A DNA stretch of 64,000 nucleotides, taken from positions 1 through 64,000 of the forward strand of contig NZ_JAFMJZ010000002.1 of NCBI RefSeq assembly GCF_017853185.1, written 5' to 3'. Position numbers and translations under genes: made by a program. The notes under the pieces are model-generated. The model ran no database searches. It was not told the origin of the DNA and saw only the letters and a program-made list of their open reading frames with translations. Below, in pieces: positions 8,318 to 15,982 of this stretch. This stretch comes from Mycolicibacterium sp. (GTDB lineage: Bacteria > Actinomycetota > Actinomycetes > Mycobacteriales > Mycobacteriaceae). Position 1 is the first letter of the stretch, and every line of letters begins with the position of its first letter.

Positions 8318-9265
8318 TCAGGCCGTTCCGTCCTCGCCGTCCCTGAGATCGTCGGCGTGCTCGGCCAGGAATCGCTCGAATTCCGCGCCGAGCTCCTCGC
8401 CGCTGGGCAGTTCCTCGTCGCGCGCGAGCAGTGACCGGTTCTCCTGGGCCTCGACGAAGGTGTCGCACTGCCGTTCCAGCGCGGAGACCACCTGGCTGAT
8501 CTCGGCGGAGGCGTCCACCTGCTCGTTGATCCTGCGGCGAACCTCGTCCGCGGACTCGGTGAGGGCATCCAGTGGGAACTGCAGCGCAGCGGACTTGGCC
8601 ACCTGTTCCAGCAGCGCTTCAGCGGCCGCCGGGAAGTCGGTCTGGGCCAGGTAGTGCGGCACATGCACGGTGAAGCCCACCGCGTCGTGGCCGTGCTGCG
8701 CCATCCGGTACTCGAGCAGGTTGGAGACGCTGCCGGGGACCTGGACCTCGTTCACCCAGGGCTGGTGGTCGGCGATGAGTTCGCGATTGTTCGAATGCGC
8801 GGTCATCGACACCGGTCGGGTGTGCGGGACCGCCATCGGGATCGCACCCAGACCGATGGTCTGGCGGACACCGAGGCGCTCGGCGAGAAGTCGCACGGCG
8901 GTGATGAAGCGTTCCCACTTCAGATCCGGCTCAAGGCCGGCCAGTAGCAGGAACGGCGTGCCGACGCTGTCGTGAAGCGCATAGAGGTTCAGTCGCGGGT
9001 CTTCGTAGCGGGTGAAGTGGTCGCTCTTGAACGTCATCATCGGCCGTCGCGAGCGGTAATCCAGCAGATCGTCGATGGCGAACGATGCCACCAGTTCGGT
9101 GTCCAGGGTGTCGGTCAGGTGTTCGGCGGCCAACCGGATGGCATGACCGGCATCGGAGAAGCCTTCCAGGGCGTGAACGAGCACCGGCCCTCGGCCGTCC
9201 GGCGACGAGATCTGTGGCGCCGGTACCTCGAGTTCGTAGATCCGCTCCTGCTGGTTGTCATCCAT
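8318..9265 (-). CDS. PAC2-family protein
   Basis: A 315-residue member of the PAC2 family (proteasome assembly chaperone-like fold; Rv2714-like). Family segments include VLVHALEGFSDAGHAIRLAA near residue 30, ELVASFAIDDLLDYRSRRP, LLAGLEPDLKWERF and TIGLGAIPMAVPHTRPVSMTAHS. The C-terminal ~60 residues form a charged helical region (EVRRRINEQVDASAEISQVV). The biochemical role in actinobacteria is not settled. GAGGAGG precedes the ATG. It runs in the same direction as the PhzF-like gene, 27 bp away. Confidence 0.82.
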   Translation of the reverse strand: MDDNQQERIYELEVPAPQISSPDGRGPVLVHALEGFSDAGHAIRLAAEHLTDTLDTELVASFAIDDLLDYRSRRPMMTFKSDHFTRYEDPRLNLYALHDSVGTPFLLLAGLEPDLKWERFITAVRLLAERLGVRQTIGLGAIPMAVPHTRPVSMTAHSNNRELIADHQPWVNEVQVPGSVSNLLEYRMAQHGHDAVGFTVHVPHYLAQTDFPAAAEALLEQVAKSAALQFPLDALTESADEVRRRINEQVDASAEISQVVSALERQCDTFVEAQENRSLLARDEELPSGEELGAEFERFLAEHADDLRDGEDGTA

Positions 9266-9458
9266 CGTCGTGCCTCCTCACTGAAACCTCAGTCTGCATA
9301 ACGCATCGAGGGTGAAGCGCGTTCCCGCCCGCACCGCGGAACGGGTTCATCAGCAGCCTAGGGGCTCTTATCCACAGTTGCGTGTCGGTACACAGGTGCA
9401 CCGGAATCCGTGCCGCGGCGGTGCGGTGCTGACGGTGGGTCTTGGCACCGTCGCAGCC

Positions 9459-10514
9459 ATGACGCATTCACCGGAGTTCCACATCAACCGGCCCGGCGCC
9501 CTGATCGCCGCCCTACCCGCCGTGCTCGGTTTCGTCCCGGAGAAGTCCCTGGTTCTGGTGTCGCTGGAGGACGGCCGGATGGGCGCGGTTCTGCGGGCCG
9601 ACCTCTCGGACGGACTCGCCGACAACATCGGCCACCTCGCGGAGGTCGCCGCCGCCTCCGGCGCGCAGACCGTGGTGGCGATCGTCGTGGATGCAGACGG
9701 GGCCCTGTGCCCGATGTGCGACGACGATCATCGCCGGCTCTGCGCGGCCCTCACCGAAGCGTTGGACGCCCATGACATCGGCGTGTACGCAGCCCATGTG
9801 GTCGATCGGGTGGAGGCCGGCGGGGCCTGGCACTGCGTCGACGGCTGCGGGGCGCGCGGCCTGGTGGAGGATCCCAGCGCCTCCCCGTTGGCCGCGGCCG
9901 CGGTCCTCGACGGCCGACGGCTCTACGCGCGGCGATCCGACCTGCAAGCCGTCGTCGCGGTGACCGACGAGTCGCGCAGCGCCGGGCTGGCGGACCGGAT
10001 CCGCGAGTGCGCCCAGCGTCGGGACGCCGACTGGCGGGTCGATCCCGACGAATGCGGCCGGCGCGATGTGGAGACGGTGATCGACGCCGCTGAACGGATC
10101 TGCTCCGGTGCCGAACTCCACGATGCGGAGCTGGCGGTGCTGGCCTGCGGCCTCACCGATGTCGCGGTGCGCGACACGCTCTACGCGCTGGCGGTCGGTG
10201 CCAGGGCGGGCCAGGCGGAGACTCTCTGGGCGGTGCTGTCGCGGACGCTGCCCGACCCGTGGCGGGTGGAAGCCCTTGTGCTACTGGCCTTCTCGGCGTA
10301 CTCGCGTGGCGACGGGCCGCTGGCGGGTCTCTCGCTGGAGGCCGCGTTGCGCAGCGCACCCGAACACCGGATGGCCGGAATGCTCGATACCGCGTTGCAG
10401 TCGGGAATGCGCCCCGAGCAGATCCGAGAGCTGGCCGGCACCGGCTACCGGCTGGCCAAGCGTCTCGGCGTCAGCCTGCCGCCGCGGCGGGCGTTCGGCC
10501 GCCGGGCCGGTTAG
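9459..10514 (+). CDS. DUF4192 protein
   Basis: A 351-residue DUF4192 protein (Rv2712c-like). I use the ATG at 9459 because the family begins with a sequence like FHINRPGALIAALPAVLGFVPEKSLVLVSL; the track start adds 49 codons across a likely promoter. The middle has CPMCDDDHRRLCAALTEAL and a Cys-containing WHCVDGCGA, typical of the family. No catalytic motif is evident and no function is known to me. It is convergent with ideR, with stops six bases apart. Confidence 0.78.
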   Translation: MTHSPEFHINRPGALIAALPAVLGFVPEKSLVLVSLEDGRMGAVLRADLSDGLADNIGHLAEVAAASGAQTVVAIVVDADGALCPMCDDDHRRLCAALTEALDAHDIGVYAAHVVDRVEAGGAWHCVDGCGARGLVEDPSASPLAAAAVLDGRRLYARRSDLQAVVAVTDESRSAGLADRIRECAQRRDADWRVDPDECGRRDVETVIDAAERICSGAELHDAELAVLACGLTDVAVRDTLYALAVGARAGQAETLWAVLSRTLPDPWRVEALVLLAFSAYSRGDGPLAGLSLEAALRSAPEHRMAGMLDTALQSGMRPEQIRELAGTGYRLAKRLGVSLPPRRAFGRRAG

Positions 10515-10520
10515 CGCCGG

Positions 10521-11216
10521 TCAGACCTTCTCCACCATGACGGCGTGGGCCATCTCATGCGGCAGTTCGACGTTCTCGTGGCCGCCGACGACGATCGTCA
10601 CATCGCCGTCCGGGCTGGTCTGCACCAGCACCCGGGCGTTCGGGACGACGCCCGCCTCCTTGAGCCGCCCGATCAGGTCGACGTCGCCCTGGACGTGCTC
10701 GGTGAGCTGACGTACCACGACCGCGACCGATGAGCCCATCGGAAGTTGGGTGAGCCGCACCAGGTTCCGGCGCAGCGCTTCGGCCCGGGATGGGTCCAGG
10801 CCGAGGTGCATCAGGCCGGGGATCGGATTGCCGAAGGGGGAGATGGTCGGGTCGTCGAGGACCTGCACCAGCCGGCGCTCGACGTCCTCGCTCATCACGT
10901 GTTCCCACCGACAGGCTTCGGCGTGCACCTCTTCCCAGGGCAGCCCGATCACGTCGACCAGGAGCCGTTCGGCGAGGCGGTGTTTACGCATCACCGACAC
11001 CGCGAGCTGGCGACCCTTCTCGGTGAGTTCGAGGTGGCGGTCGCCGGCCACCCGCACCAGGCCGTCGCGTTCCATCCGCGCCACCGTCTGGCTGACCGTC
11101 GGACCGCTCTGCTCCAACCGCTCGGCGATGCGCGCGCGCAATGGCACCACGCCCTCTTCCTCGAGGTCGTAGATCGTGCGCAGGTACATCTCCGTGGTAT
11201 CGACCAGATCGTTCAT
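10521..11216 (-). CDS. ideR: iron-dependent repressor IdeR
   Basis: A DtxR/IdeR-family metalloregulator that, bound to Fe2+, represses siderophore genes and activates iron storage. It has 231 residues with three domains: winged helix (VPLRARIAERLEQSGPTVSQTVARM), dimerisation and metal domain with ligands in RKHRLAE, VHAEACRWEHVM (Cys, Glu and His ligands), and an SH3-like C-terminus (VDLIGRLKEAGVVPNARV). All metal ligands appear intact. It lies downstream of sigB on the same strand, separated by a strong hairpin, so it probably has its own promoter too. A candidate binding site occurs at 52170. Confidence 0.96.
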   Translation of the reverse strand: MNDLVDTTEMYLRTIYDLEEEGVVPLRARIAERLEQSGPTVSQTVARMERDGLVRVAGDRHLELTEKGRQLAVSVMRKHRLAERLLVDVIGLPWEEVHAEACRWEHVMSEDVERRLVQVLDDPTISPFGNPIPGLMHLGLDPSRAEALRRNLVRLTQLPMGSSVAVVVRQLTEHVQGDVDLIGRLKEAGVVPNARVLVQTSPDGDVTIVVGGHENVELPHEMAHAVMVEKV

Positions 11217-11277
11217 TAGGTCACCCTTCGTCGTGGCGAGTCTACTTCCCTAGCTGCGACGACGATCGGCAGAACGC

Positions 11278-11317
11278 GTAGTGGGCCCCACCGGAGTGAT
11301 CCGGCGGGGCCCACTAC
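11278..11317 (-). terminator. strong hairpin between sigB and ideR
   Basis: GTAGTGGGCCCC...GGGGCCCACTAC forms an 18-bp stem with one mismatch and a four-base loop (GTGA). It lies just past the sigB stop and has no T-run on either strand, as is common for mycobacterial terminators. It probably ends or attenuates sigB transcription before ideR. Confidence 0.8.
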
Positions 11318-11335
11318 TGAACTACAGACGTGGAG

Positions 11336-12295
11336 CTAGCTGGCGTAAGCCCGCAGCTTCTCGGCGTTATCGCCCTGGCGGAGCTTGGCCATGACGTCAC
11401 GCTCGATCTGGCGCACGCGCTCCCGGGACAGCCCGAACAGCTTGCCGATCTGATCCAGCGTGCGGGGCTGTCCGTCGTCGAGACCGAACCGCAGCTTGAT
11501 CACCTGCCGCTCGCGCTCGTCGAGGGTGGCCAGCACGTGCCGGATGTCGGTGTGCAGCAGTTCAGCGATCACCGCGTTCTCCGCCGACATCGCCTCGGCG
11601 TCCTCGATGAAGTCGCCCAGCGGGGCCTCCTCGTCGGTGCCGACCGGCATATCCAGGCTGACCGGATCGCGGCTGTGCGCGAGCAGGTCGGTGATCTTCT
11701 CCGCCGGGATGCCCGACTCATCGGCCAGCTCCTCATCGGTGGCCTCGCGGCCGAGGGTCTGGTGCATCTCCCGCTTGATCCGCGCCAGCTTGTTGACCTG
11801 CTCCACCAGATGGACAGGCAGCCGGATGGTGCGGCTCTGGTCGGCCATGCCGCGGGTGATGGCCTGGCGGATCCACCAGGTGGCGTAGGTGGAGAACTTG
11901 AAGCCCTTGGTGTAGTCGAACTTCTCCATCGCGCGGATCAGTCCGAGGTTGCCCTCCTGGATCAGATCCAGCAGCGGCATACCGCGACCGGTGTAGCGCT
12001 TTGCCAGCGACACCACGAGGCGCAGGTTGGCCTCCAGCAGATGCCGGCGTGCCGCCTGGCCGTCGCGCACCACGATCCCGAGATCACGCTTGCGGGCCTC
12101 GCCGAGCCGCTTGCGGGTGTCCAGCAGGTGCTGGGCGTACAGGCCGGCTTCGATGCGCTTGGCCAGTTCGACCTCGTCCTCAGCGCTCAGCAGAGCGGTC
12201 TTACCGATCCCGTTCAGATACACGCGCACGAGGTCGGCGGCTGGGCTCTGGGCGTCCAGATCGCCGTCGAACCTATTGGTGGTGACGTTTGCCAT
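11336..12295 (-). CDS. sigB: RNA polymerase sigma factor SigB
   Basis: The principal-like stress sigma factor of mycobacteria. The ATG at 12295 ([18 protein letters not shown]) has an AGGAGG ribosome site and gives 319 residues; the track start adds 28. It has region 1.2 ([21 protein letters not shown]), regions 2.1-2.4 ([45 protein letters not shown]), region 3 and region 4.2 ([20 protein letters not shown]). It lacks the long SigA N-terminal extension. A SigE/SigH-type promoter precedes it, so it sits in a stress sigma cascade. Confidence 0.96.
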   Translation of the reverse strand: MANVTTNRFDGDLDAQSPAADLVRVYLNGIGKTALLSAEDEVELAKRIEAGLYAQHLLDTRKRLGEARKRDLGIVVRDGQAARRHLLEANLRLVVSLAKRYTGRGMPLLDLIQEGNLGLIRAMEKFDYTKGFKFSTYATWWIRQAITRGMADQSRTIRLPVHLVEQVNKLARIKREMHQTLGREATDEELADESGIPAEKITDLLAHSRDPVSLDMPVGTDEEAPLGDFIEDAEAMSAENAVIAELLHTDIRHVLATLDERERQVIKLRFGLDDGQPRTLDQIGKLFGLSRERVRQIERDVMAKLRQGDNAEKLRAYAS

Positions 12296-12331
12296 GGTGG
12301 CCTCCTGATCGGCTCCGACTGTCAAAAGGTT

Positions 12332-12358
12332 CAACGACGGAGTTCCGTGGAGAGTTCC
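12332..12358 (-). promoter_or_regulatory. SigE/SigH-type promoter of sigB
   Basis: On the minus strand GGAAC (12354-12358) and CGTTG (12332-12336) are separated by 17 bp, the known -35/-10 pattern of SigE and SigH promoters, about 37 bp before the sigB ATG. The sigB gene of M. tuberculosis is known to be driven by these sigma factors. Confidence 0.82.
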
Positions 12359-12417
12359 CAGAGGCCGGCGATCCCACACGTTCTGACGTGCGCAGATGCA
12401 GAAGGTTTTTGAGAATG

Positions 12418-12447
12418 TATTAAGAAACGGGCCGGTTGGTCTTAATA
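12418..12447 (-). terminator. hairpin at the DUF3099 gene end
   Basis: TATTAAGA (12418-12425) and TCTTAATA (12440-12447) are perfect inverted arms with an inner AAC/GTT pairing. The arm contains the DUF3099 stop codon. It lies upstream of the sigB promoter and would separate the two units. Confidence 0.55.
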
Positions 12448-12858
12448 GGGCCGTTCATCGCCGGTGTGTGTGGCCTGAGATTGCGAGGGTTCCGGGCCCC
12501 CGGCTTCCAGCGCGGGCGGCTGGCGGTGCGGAAACAGCGCGGTCTGCCGGGGGGCGTCGGGGTAGCGGCGGGGTTCCTCCGCGCGCCGCGGCGGCCGGTC
12601 GTTGGCGATCAGCACCGCCATCCAGGGCAGCGGGATCGAGGCGGCCAGGATCGCCAGCGACAGCAGGCCGTTGTGCCAGATTCCGTAGGCGACCGCAGCC
12701 GCGAGGAACGCCGGAATTCGCCAGAACATCAGCTTCAGGTACTTCCGGACGCGCTGACGGTGCTGCTCGTCGTAGGAGTAGGCGGCGCGGGTGATGAGGA
12801 CGGGCTTACCGTCGTCGTCGAAACCCAGATCGCGCTCCATCCCCTCACTTTTCCACAT
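12442..12858 (-). CDS. DUF3099 membrane protein
   Basis: A 138-residue protein with a short N-terminal region ([28 protein letters not shown]), two adjacent membrane spans ([38 protein letters not shown], about residues 48-86) and a Pro-rich cytoplasmic tail. This is the DUF3099 layout (Rv2709-like); the function is unknown. The ATG at 12840 (MERDLGF) is an equally possible start. It precedes sigB on the same strand. Confidence 0.78.
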   Translation of the reverse strand: MWKSEGMERDLGFDDDGKPVLITRAAYSYDEQHRQRVRKYLKLMFWRIPAFLAAAVAYGIWHNGLLSLAILAASIPLPWMAVLIANDRPPRRAEEPRRYPDAPRQTALFPHRQPPALEAGGPEPSQSQATHTGDERPY

Positions 12859-12933
12859 CGCGGACCGTTCGAACGAGCCGGATTTCTTACAACTGACTTA
12901 CCGCTGCCGCACTTCTGCGGGCACAATGGCGGA

Positions 12934-13173
12934 ATGGACACTCAGACCATCGAGCGCCCCGACACCGATGAGCGGGTCGATGACGGCAACGACAGCGACC
13001 GGCCCAAGGTCTTCCACTATGTGAAGAAGGACAAGATCGCCGAGAGTGCGGTCATGGGCAATCATGTGGTGGCGCTCTGCGGAGAGGTGTTCCCGGTCAC
13101 CCGCGCTGCCAAGCCCGGCTCGCCGGTCTGCCCGGACTGCAAGCGAATCTACGAGTCCCTCAAGAAGGGCTGA
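12934..13173 (+). CDS. DUF3039 small zinc-ribbon-like protein
   Basis: A 79-residue DUF3039 protein (Rv2708c-like) starting at ATG 12934 (MDTQTIERPD). Conserved features are FHYVKKDKIAESAVMGNHVVALCGEVFPVTR and CPDCKRIYESL, where three cysteines suggest metal binding. The track extends it 166 codons upstream over another gene's strand, which is spurious. Its stop overlaps the convergent YihY-like gene by 14 bp. The function is unknown. Confidence 0.85.
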   Translation: MDTQTIERPDTDERVDDGNDSDRPKVFHYVKKDKIAESAVMGNHVVALCGEVFPVTRAAKPGSPVCPDCKRIYESLKKG

Positions 13174-14131
13174 TACCGGCCGGTTCCCGATCCGGAGCCT
13201 GGTTCGGGTCAGCAGCACCGGTGCGGCGCCCGTTCTGCCAGCGTGCCCGCCAGCGGTGCCAGTGTGGTTCCGGCGCCGGCCATTCCTCCTCGATGGCGGC
13301 GTTCAACTCGGCGCCGATCATGATTGAGAAGCCCAGGAAGAACGCGAACAGCAGGAACGCGATCGGGGTGGCCAGCGCCCCGTAGGTGTAGCCGGTGCGG
13401 GTGATGTAGCTCAGGTAGACCCGCAGGCCGGCGGTGGCCACCACGAAGAACGCCGTCGCCAGGATCGCCCCCCACACCAGACGATGGGTGGGCAACGGTT
13501 TCGGCAGCGATACCCGGTAGAGGATCGTGGCCGCCACCACCAGGCCGAGGACCAGCATCGGGTAGTAACCGAATCGCAGGACGTTGTCCAGGCTGGGGGG
13601 GATATGTGCGGCGATCGTGCGGGGGCCCAACGCGAGCAGGGGAGCGGTGGCGATGACGAAGACCAGCATCACGACGTACAACCCGAGGGCGAAGAACCGC
13701 TGCCGGACCGGATGGCGCAGCGCGGTCTGACCGTGGGCCTCGACCACCGAGTCGACGTAGGACGAGATCGCCGAGGAGCCCGCCCAGAGGCTGATCACGA
13801 ATCCCAGCGAGACGACTTCGCCGCGCGCGCCCTGCACGATGTCGCTGACGGTCGGCTCGATGATCTCGTTGACGATGTTCTTCGAGAAGAAGCTGCCCGA
13901 GGTGCTGATCAGCTGCTGCTGAATGGTGGCCAGCGTGTCCGGCCCGAACAGCGGGGCCACGTAGGCGAGGCTGCCGAGGATCCCGAGCAGAAGCGGTGGC
14001 AGCGACAGCACCGACCAGAATCCGGCCTGGGCCGACTCAGCGAAGATAGAGTCGTCCCAGCTTTTGGACAAGGTGCGTTTCGTAATCCGCCATGCGTGAT
14101 GGCGGGTGGGTTTTGCCGGCTGGTCGGACAT
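13160..14131 (-). CDS. YihY/BrkB-family membrane protein
   Basis: A 323-residue inner-membrane protein starting at ATG 14131 (MSDQPAKPTRHHAWRITKRTL); the track start adds 67 residues that overlap the neighbouring gene. About six membrane spans are visible (GFWSVLSLPPLLLGILGSLAYV, GFVISLWAGSSAISSYV, LGLYVVMLVFVIATAPLL, YYPMLVLGLVVAATILY, WGAILATAFFVVATAGL, TPIAFLLFAFFLGFSIMIGAELNA). The last is a YihY hallmark. Function is uncertain; members were once mis-called RNase BN. Rv2707-like. Confidence 0.84.
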   Translation of the reverse strand: MSDQPAKPTRHHAWRITKRTLSKSWDDSIFAESAQAGFWSVLSLPPLLLGILGSLAYVAPLFGPDTLATIQQQLISTSGSFFSKNIVNEIIEPTVSDIVQGARGEVVSLGFVISLWAGSSAISSYVDSVVEAHGQTALRHPVRQRFFALGLYVVMLVFVIATAPLLALGPRTIAAHIPPSLDNVLRFGYYPMLVLGLVVAATILYRVSLPKPLPTHRLVWGAILATAFFVVATAGLRVYLSYITRTGYTYGALATPIAFLLFAFFLGFSIMIGAELNAAIEEEWPAPEPHWHRWRARWQNGRRTGAADPNQAPDREPAGISPS

Positions 14132-14189
14132 CACCGTCCAGCATTCCTGACGACGGCCGTCGCGCGGGGCAACGTGGCCGTGCGGGCCG

Positions 14190-14390
14190 TCAGGCTTCGG
14201 CGTCCCCGGCTGAGCTGACCTCCAGGACGGCCGCCAACTCGACCAGTCTGGCCTCGTGCTCCTTGGCGTGATGCTGGCAGAACAACAGCTCGGCACCTGA
14301 GGGCAGCTTGGCCCGGACCCGCGCCGCCGCACCGCAGCGGTCGCAGCGATCAGCCCTGGTCAACTCCGGACTGGTGATCGTTGCGTTCAT
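14190..14390 (-). CDS. DUF7455-type small zinc-ribbon protein
   Basis: A 66-residue protein starting at ATG 14390 with CGGAGGAG upstream. It has CDRCGAAARVRAKLP and LLFCQHHAKEHE, i.e. CxxC plus a later Cys-x-His-His, probably binding zinc. Such small proteins are common in actinobacteria (DUF7455) and have no known function. The track start adds seven residues that overlap the ribosome site. Confidence 0.78.
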   Translation of the reverse strand: MNATITSPELTRADRCDRCGAAARVRAKLPSGAELLFCQHHAKEHEARLVELAAVLEVSSAGDAEA

Positions 14391-14564
14391 GGCTCCTCCG
14401 TAGGTGCTCAACGTTTTCTGAGCGCTCTGGGCGCCGGCGCCGAGGTGCCGCTGGCGTGTATCTACTGTGTCAGACGTTTCGGCCCGAGCGGTTGTTCCCG
14501 GGCCGTGCAGATGTGGCGTGTCTCACGCTCCGCGCTGCGTCGGGTTTCGTGCGAGTGTGGCGGG

Positions 14565-14927
14565 GTGCACCGGAATCCGCAACTGCTGGTCCATCTGTGC
14601 GACCGGGCGCAGTGGGAGATCGCCTGCCGCCGGACTGAGATCCGTCCGGCTCCGGACGTTGGGTTCGTTCATCTCTCCACCCAGGCCCAGGTCCATCTGC
14701 CGGCCAATCGCCTGTTCGCCGGGCGCACCGATCTGGTGCTGCTCTATCTCGATCCGGACCTGCTGGGCTCGCCGCTGCGGTGGGAACCCGGCGTGCCGGG
14801 CGACCCGGAGTCCATGGTGTTCCCGCACCTGTACGGGCCGCTGCCGGCCGCCGCCGTCGTGGACGTCGGGGAGTATCGGCCCGGCCCGGACGGGACCTTT
14901 CCGCAGTTGTCCACAGGCGGCTGCTGA
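14565..14927 (+). CDS. DUF952 protein
   Basis: A 120-residue DUF952 protein with a GTG start at 14565 (MHRNPQLLVHLCDRAQWEIA). Family signatures are GFVHLSTQAQVHLPANRLFAG, LLYLDPDLLGSPLRWEP and the Pro-rich VFPHLYGPLPAAAVVDVGEY. DUF952 proteins have an ADP-ribosyltransferase-like fold by structural comparison, but their activity is unknown to me. It is followed by a nested inverted repeat that may act as its terminator. Confidence 0.8.
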   Translation: MHRNPQLLVHLCDRAQWEIACRRTEIRPAPDVGFVHLSTQAQVHLPANRLFAGRTDLVLLYLDPDLLGSPLRWEPGVPGDPESMVFPHLYGPLPAAAVVDVGEYRPGPDGTFPQLSTGGC

Positions 14928-15020
14928 GCCGAATACCTGTTCCGCGGGCGATCGCTACTTTTCGCAGTGGAACCCGCGCCCGTTGTCCCTCCCCCGAGAA
15001 CCGGCGGGGTTTCCGCTGAT

Positions 15021-15083
15021 GGTGGCCGGGCGAGGCTGCCACGCGGGGTACCCCCCATCCCGCGATCGCCGCGCCCGGCCACC
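15021..15083. repeat. nested inverted repeat, 12-bp arms
   Basis: GGTGGCCGGGCG (15021-15032) and CGCCCGGCCACC (15072-15083) are perfect arms around 39 bp. The spacer holds a 10-bp palindrome GGGGTACCCC (15045-15054) and CCCGCG/CCGCG segments. It lies between two genes on the same strand and may be a terminator or a mobile palindromic unit. Confidence 0.7.
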
Positions 15084-15093
15084 TGGTGGCACT

Positions 15094-15099
15094 TACAGT
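15094..15099 (+). promoter_or_regulatory. -10 box, leaderless type, for the beta-propeller-like gene
   Basis: TACAGT ends six bases before the GTG at 15106, which fits a leaderless transcript starting at the GTG. Confidence 0.5.
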
Positions 15100-15105
15100 G
15101 CTCGG

Positions 15106-15945
15106 GTGGCCAAACCGCCGAAACTCAACGTTCGCGACACCGCCGATGTGCCATTGCGGGAGGTCTCCGGACTGGCCCTGAACGGCTCGCAATTGCTGGC
15201 CGTCGGTGACCACGATCCGGTCGTGTTCACCGCGACGGTGGGCCAGTGGCCGTTGCGCTGGCAGGGGATCGACCTGGACGGCATCGCACTGCCTGACGGC
15301 GGCACGCAGTTCGAGGCGGTGGTGTCCACCGGCGATGGCACGGTGCTGGTGCTCCAGGAGCAGCCGGCCCGGGTGCTGCAACTCGACCTCGCCACACCCG
15401 CACTGCTCGGAGAACTGCACCTCGAGGTCCCGGAGGGGCACCCGTTGCGACAGGCCTGGCTCGGTGACCGCTCGTCGCGGGGGGAGGCACTGGTACTGAC
15501 CGGCCGGGGCCATCTGATCGTGGTGAAGGAAAAGGACCCGGCCACGATGCTGGAGTTCGGTCCGCCGGGTGAGGCACCGGTCGGCTGGCGCCGGGGTGCT
15601 GCCACGGAAGCTCCGGCCATCGGCGACGCGGCGCTGACCGTGCTGGCGACATGGTCGCTGGGCGAGCAGTTGGCCGAGTGGATGCCCGACATCAGCGACG
15701 CCACCATCGGACCCGACGGACGGATGTACCTGGTGTCCGACCAGGGTTCCACCATCGCGCGACTGCCCGACTCCCTGGATCCCGCCGGCGGCACGGTCGA
15801 GGCGGCTGCGATCTGGCGCATCGCGGGCAGCCCGGAGAACGCCGAGGGTTTGGTGATTCTGGACGACGGCACCCCGTTGGTGGCACTGGACACCAAGTCG
15901 CCGAAGAAGAACCTGCTGCGACTGGAACCGCTACCGCTGGACTGA
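15106..15945 (+). CDS. beta-propeller-like protein of the SdiA-regulated/phytase-like type
   Basis: A 279-residue protein with a GTG start at 15106 (MAKPPKLNVRDTADVPLREVSGLAL); the track's 492-residue version runs through another gene in another frame. The pattern of short beta blades (VSGLALNGSQLLAVGDHDPVVF, FEAVVSTGDGTVLVLQEQPARVLQLD, ISDATIGPDGRMYLVSDQGSTIARL, NAEGLVILDDGTPLVALD) suggests a propeller, like SdiA-regulated or esterase-like phytase domains. There is no signal peptide, so it is probably cytoplasmic. Function is unknown. It is convergent with sigA. Confidence 0.68.
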   Translation: MAKPPKLNVRDTADVPLREVSGLALNGSQLLAVGDHDPVVFTATVGQWPLRWQGIDLDGIALPDGGTQFEAVVSTGDGTVLVLQEQPARVLQLDLATPALLGELHLEVPEGHPLRQAWLGDRSSRGEALVLTGRGHLIVVKEKDPATMLEFGPPGEAPVGWRRGAATEAPAIGDAALTVLATWSLGEQLAEWMPDISDATIGPDGRMYLVSDQGSTIARLPDSLDPAGGTVEAAAIWRIAGSPENAEGLVILDDGTPLVALDTKSPKKNLLRLEPLPLD

Positions 15946-15982
15946 TAACGCTCAGACTGAAAAGTCTTGTGCAAGAAGGCTT

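Noticed and set aside
9368-9376. TTATCCACA, a DnaA-box match before the DUF4192 gene; also TTGTCCACA at 14907
   Set aside because: Single isolated boxes, one within coding sequence; no cluster, AT-rich region or dnaA/dnaN genes, so no origin.
14467-15945. 492-residue ORF joining the DUF952 region and the propeller-like gene
   Set aside because: The first 213 codons are Arg/Cys/Ser-rich shadow over DUF952; a leaderless GTG at 15106 fits the real gene.
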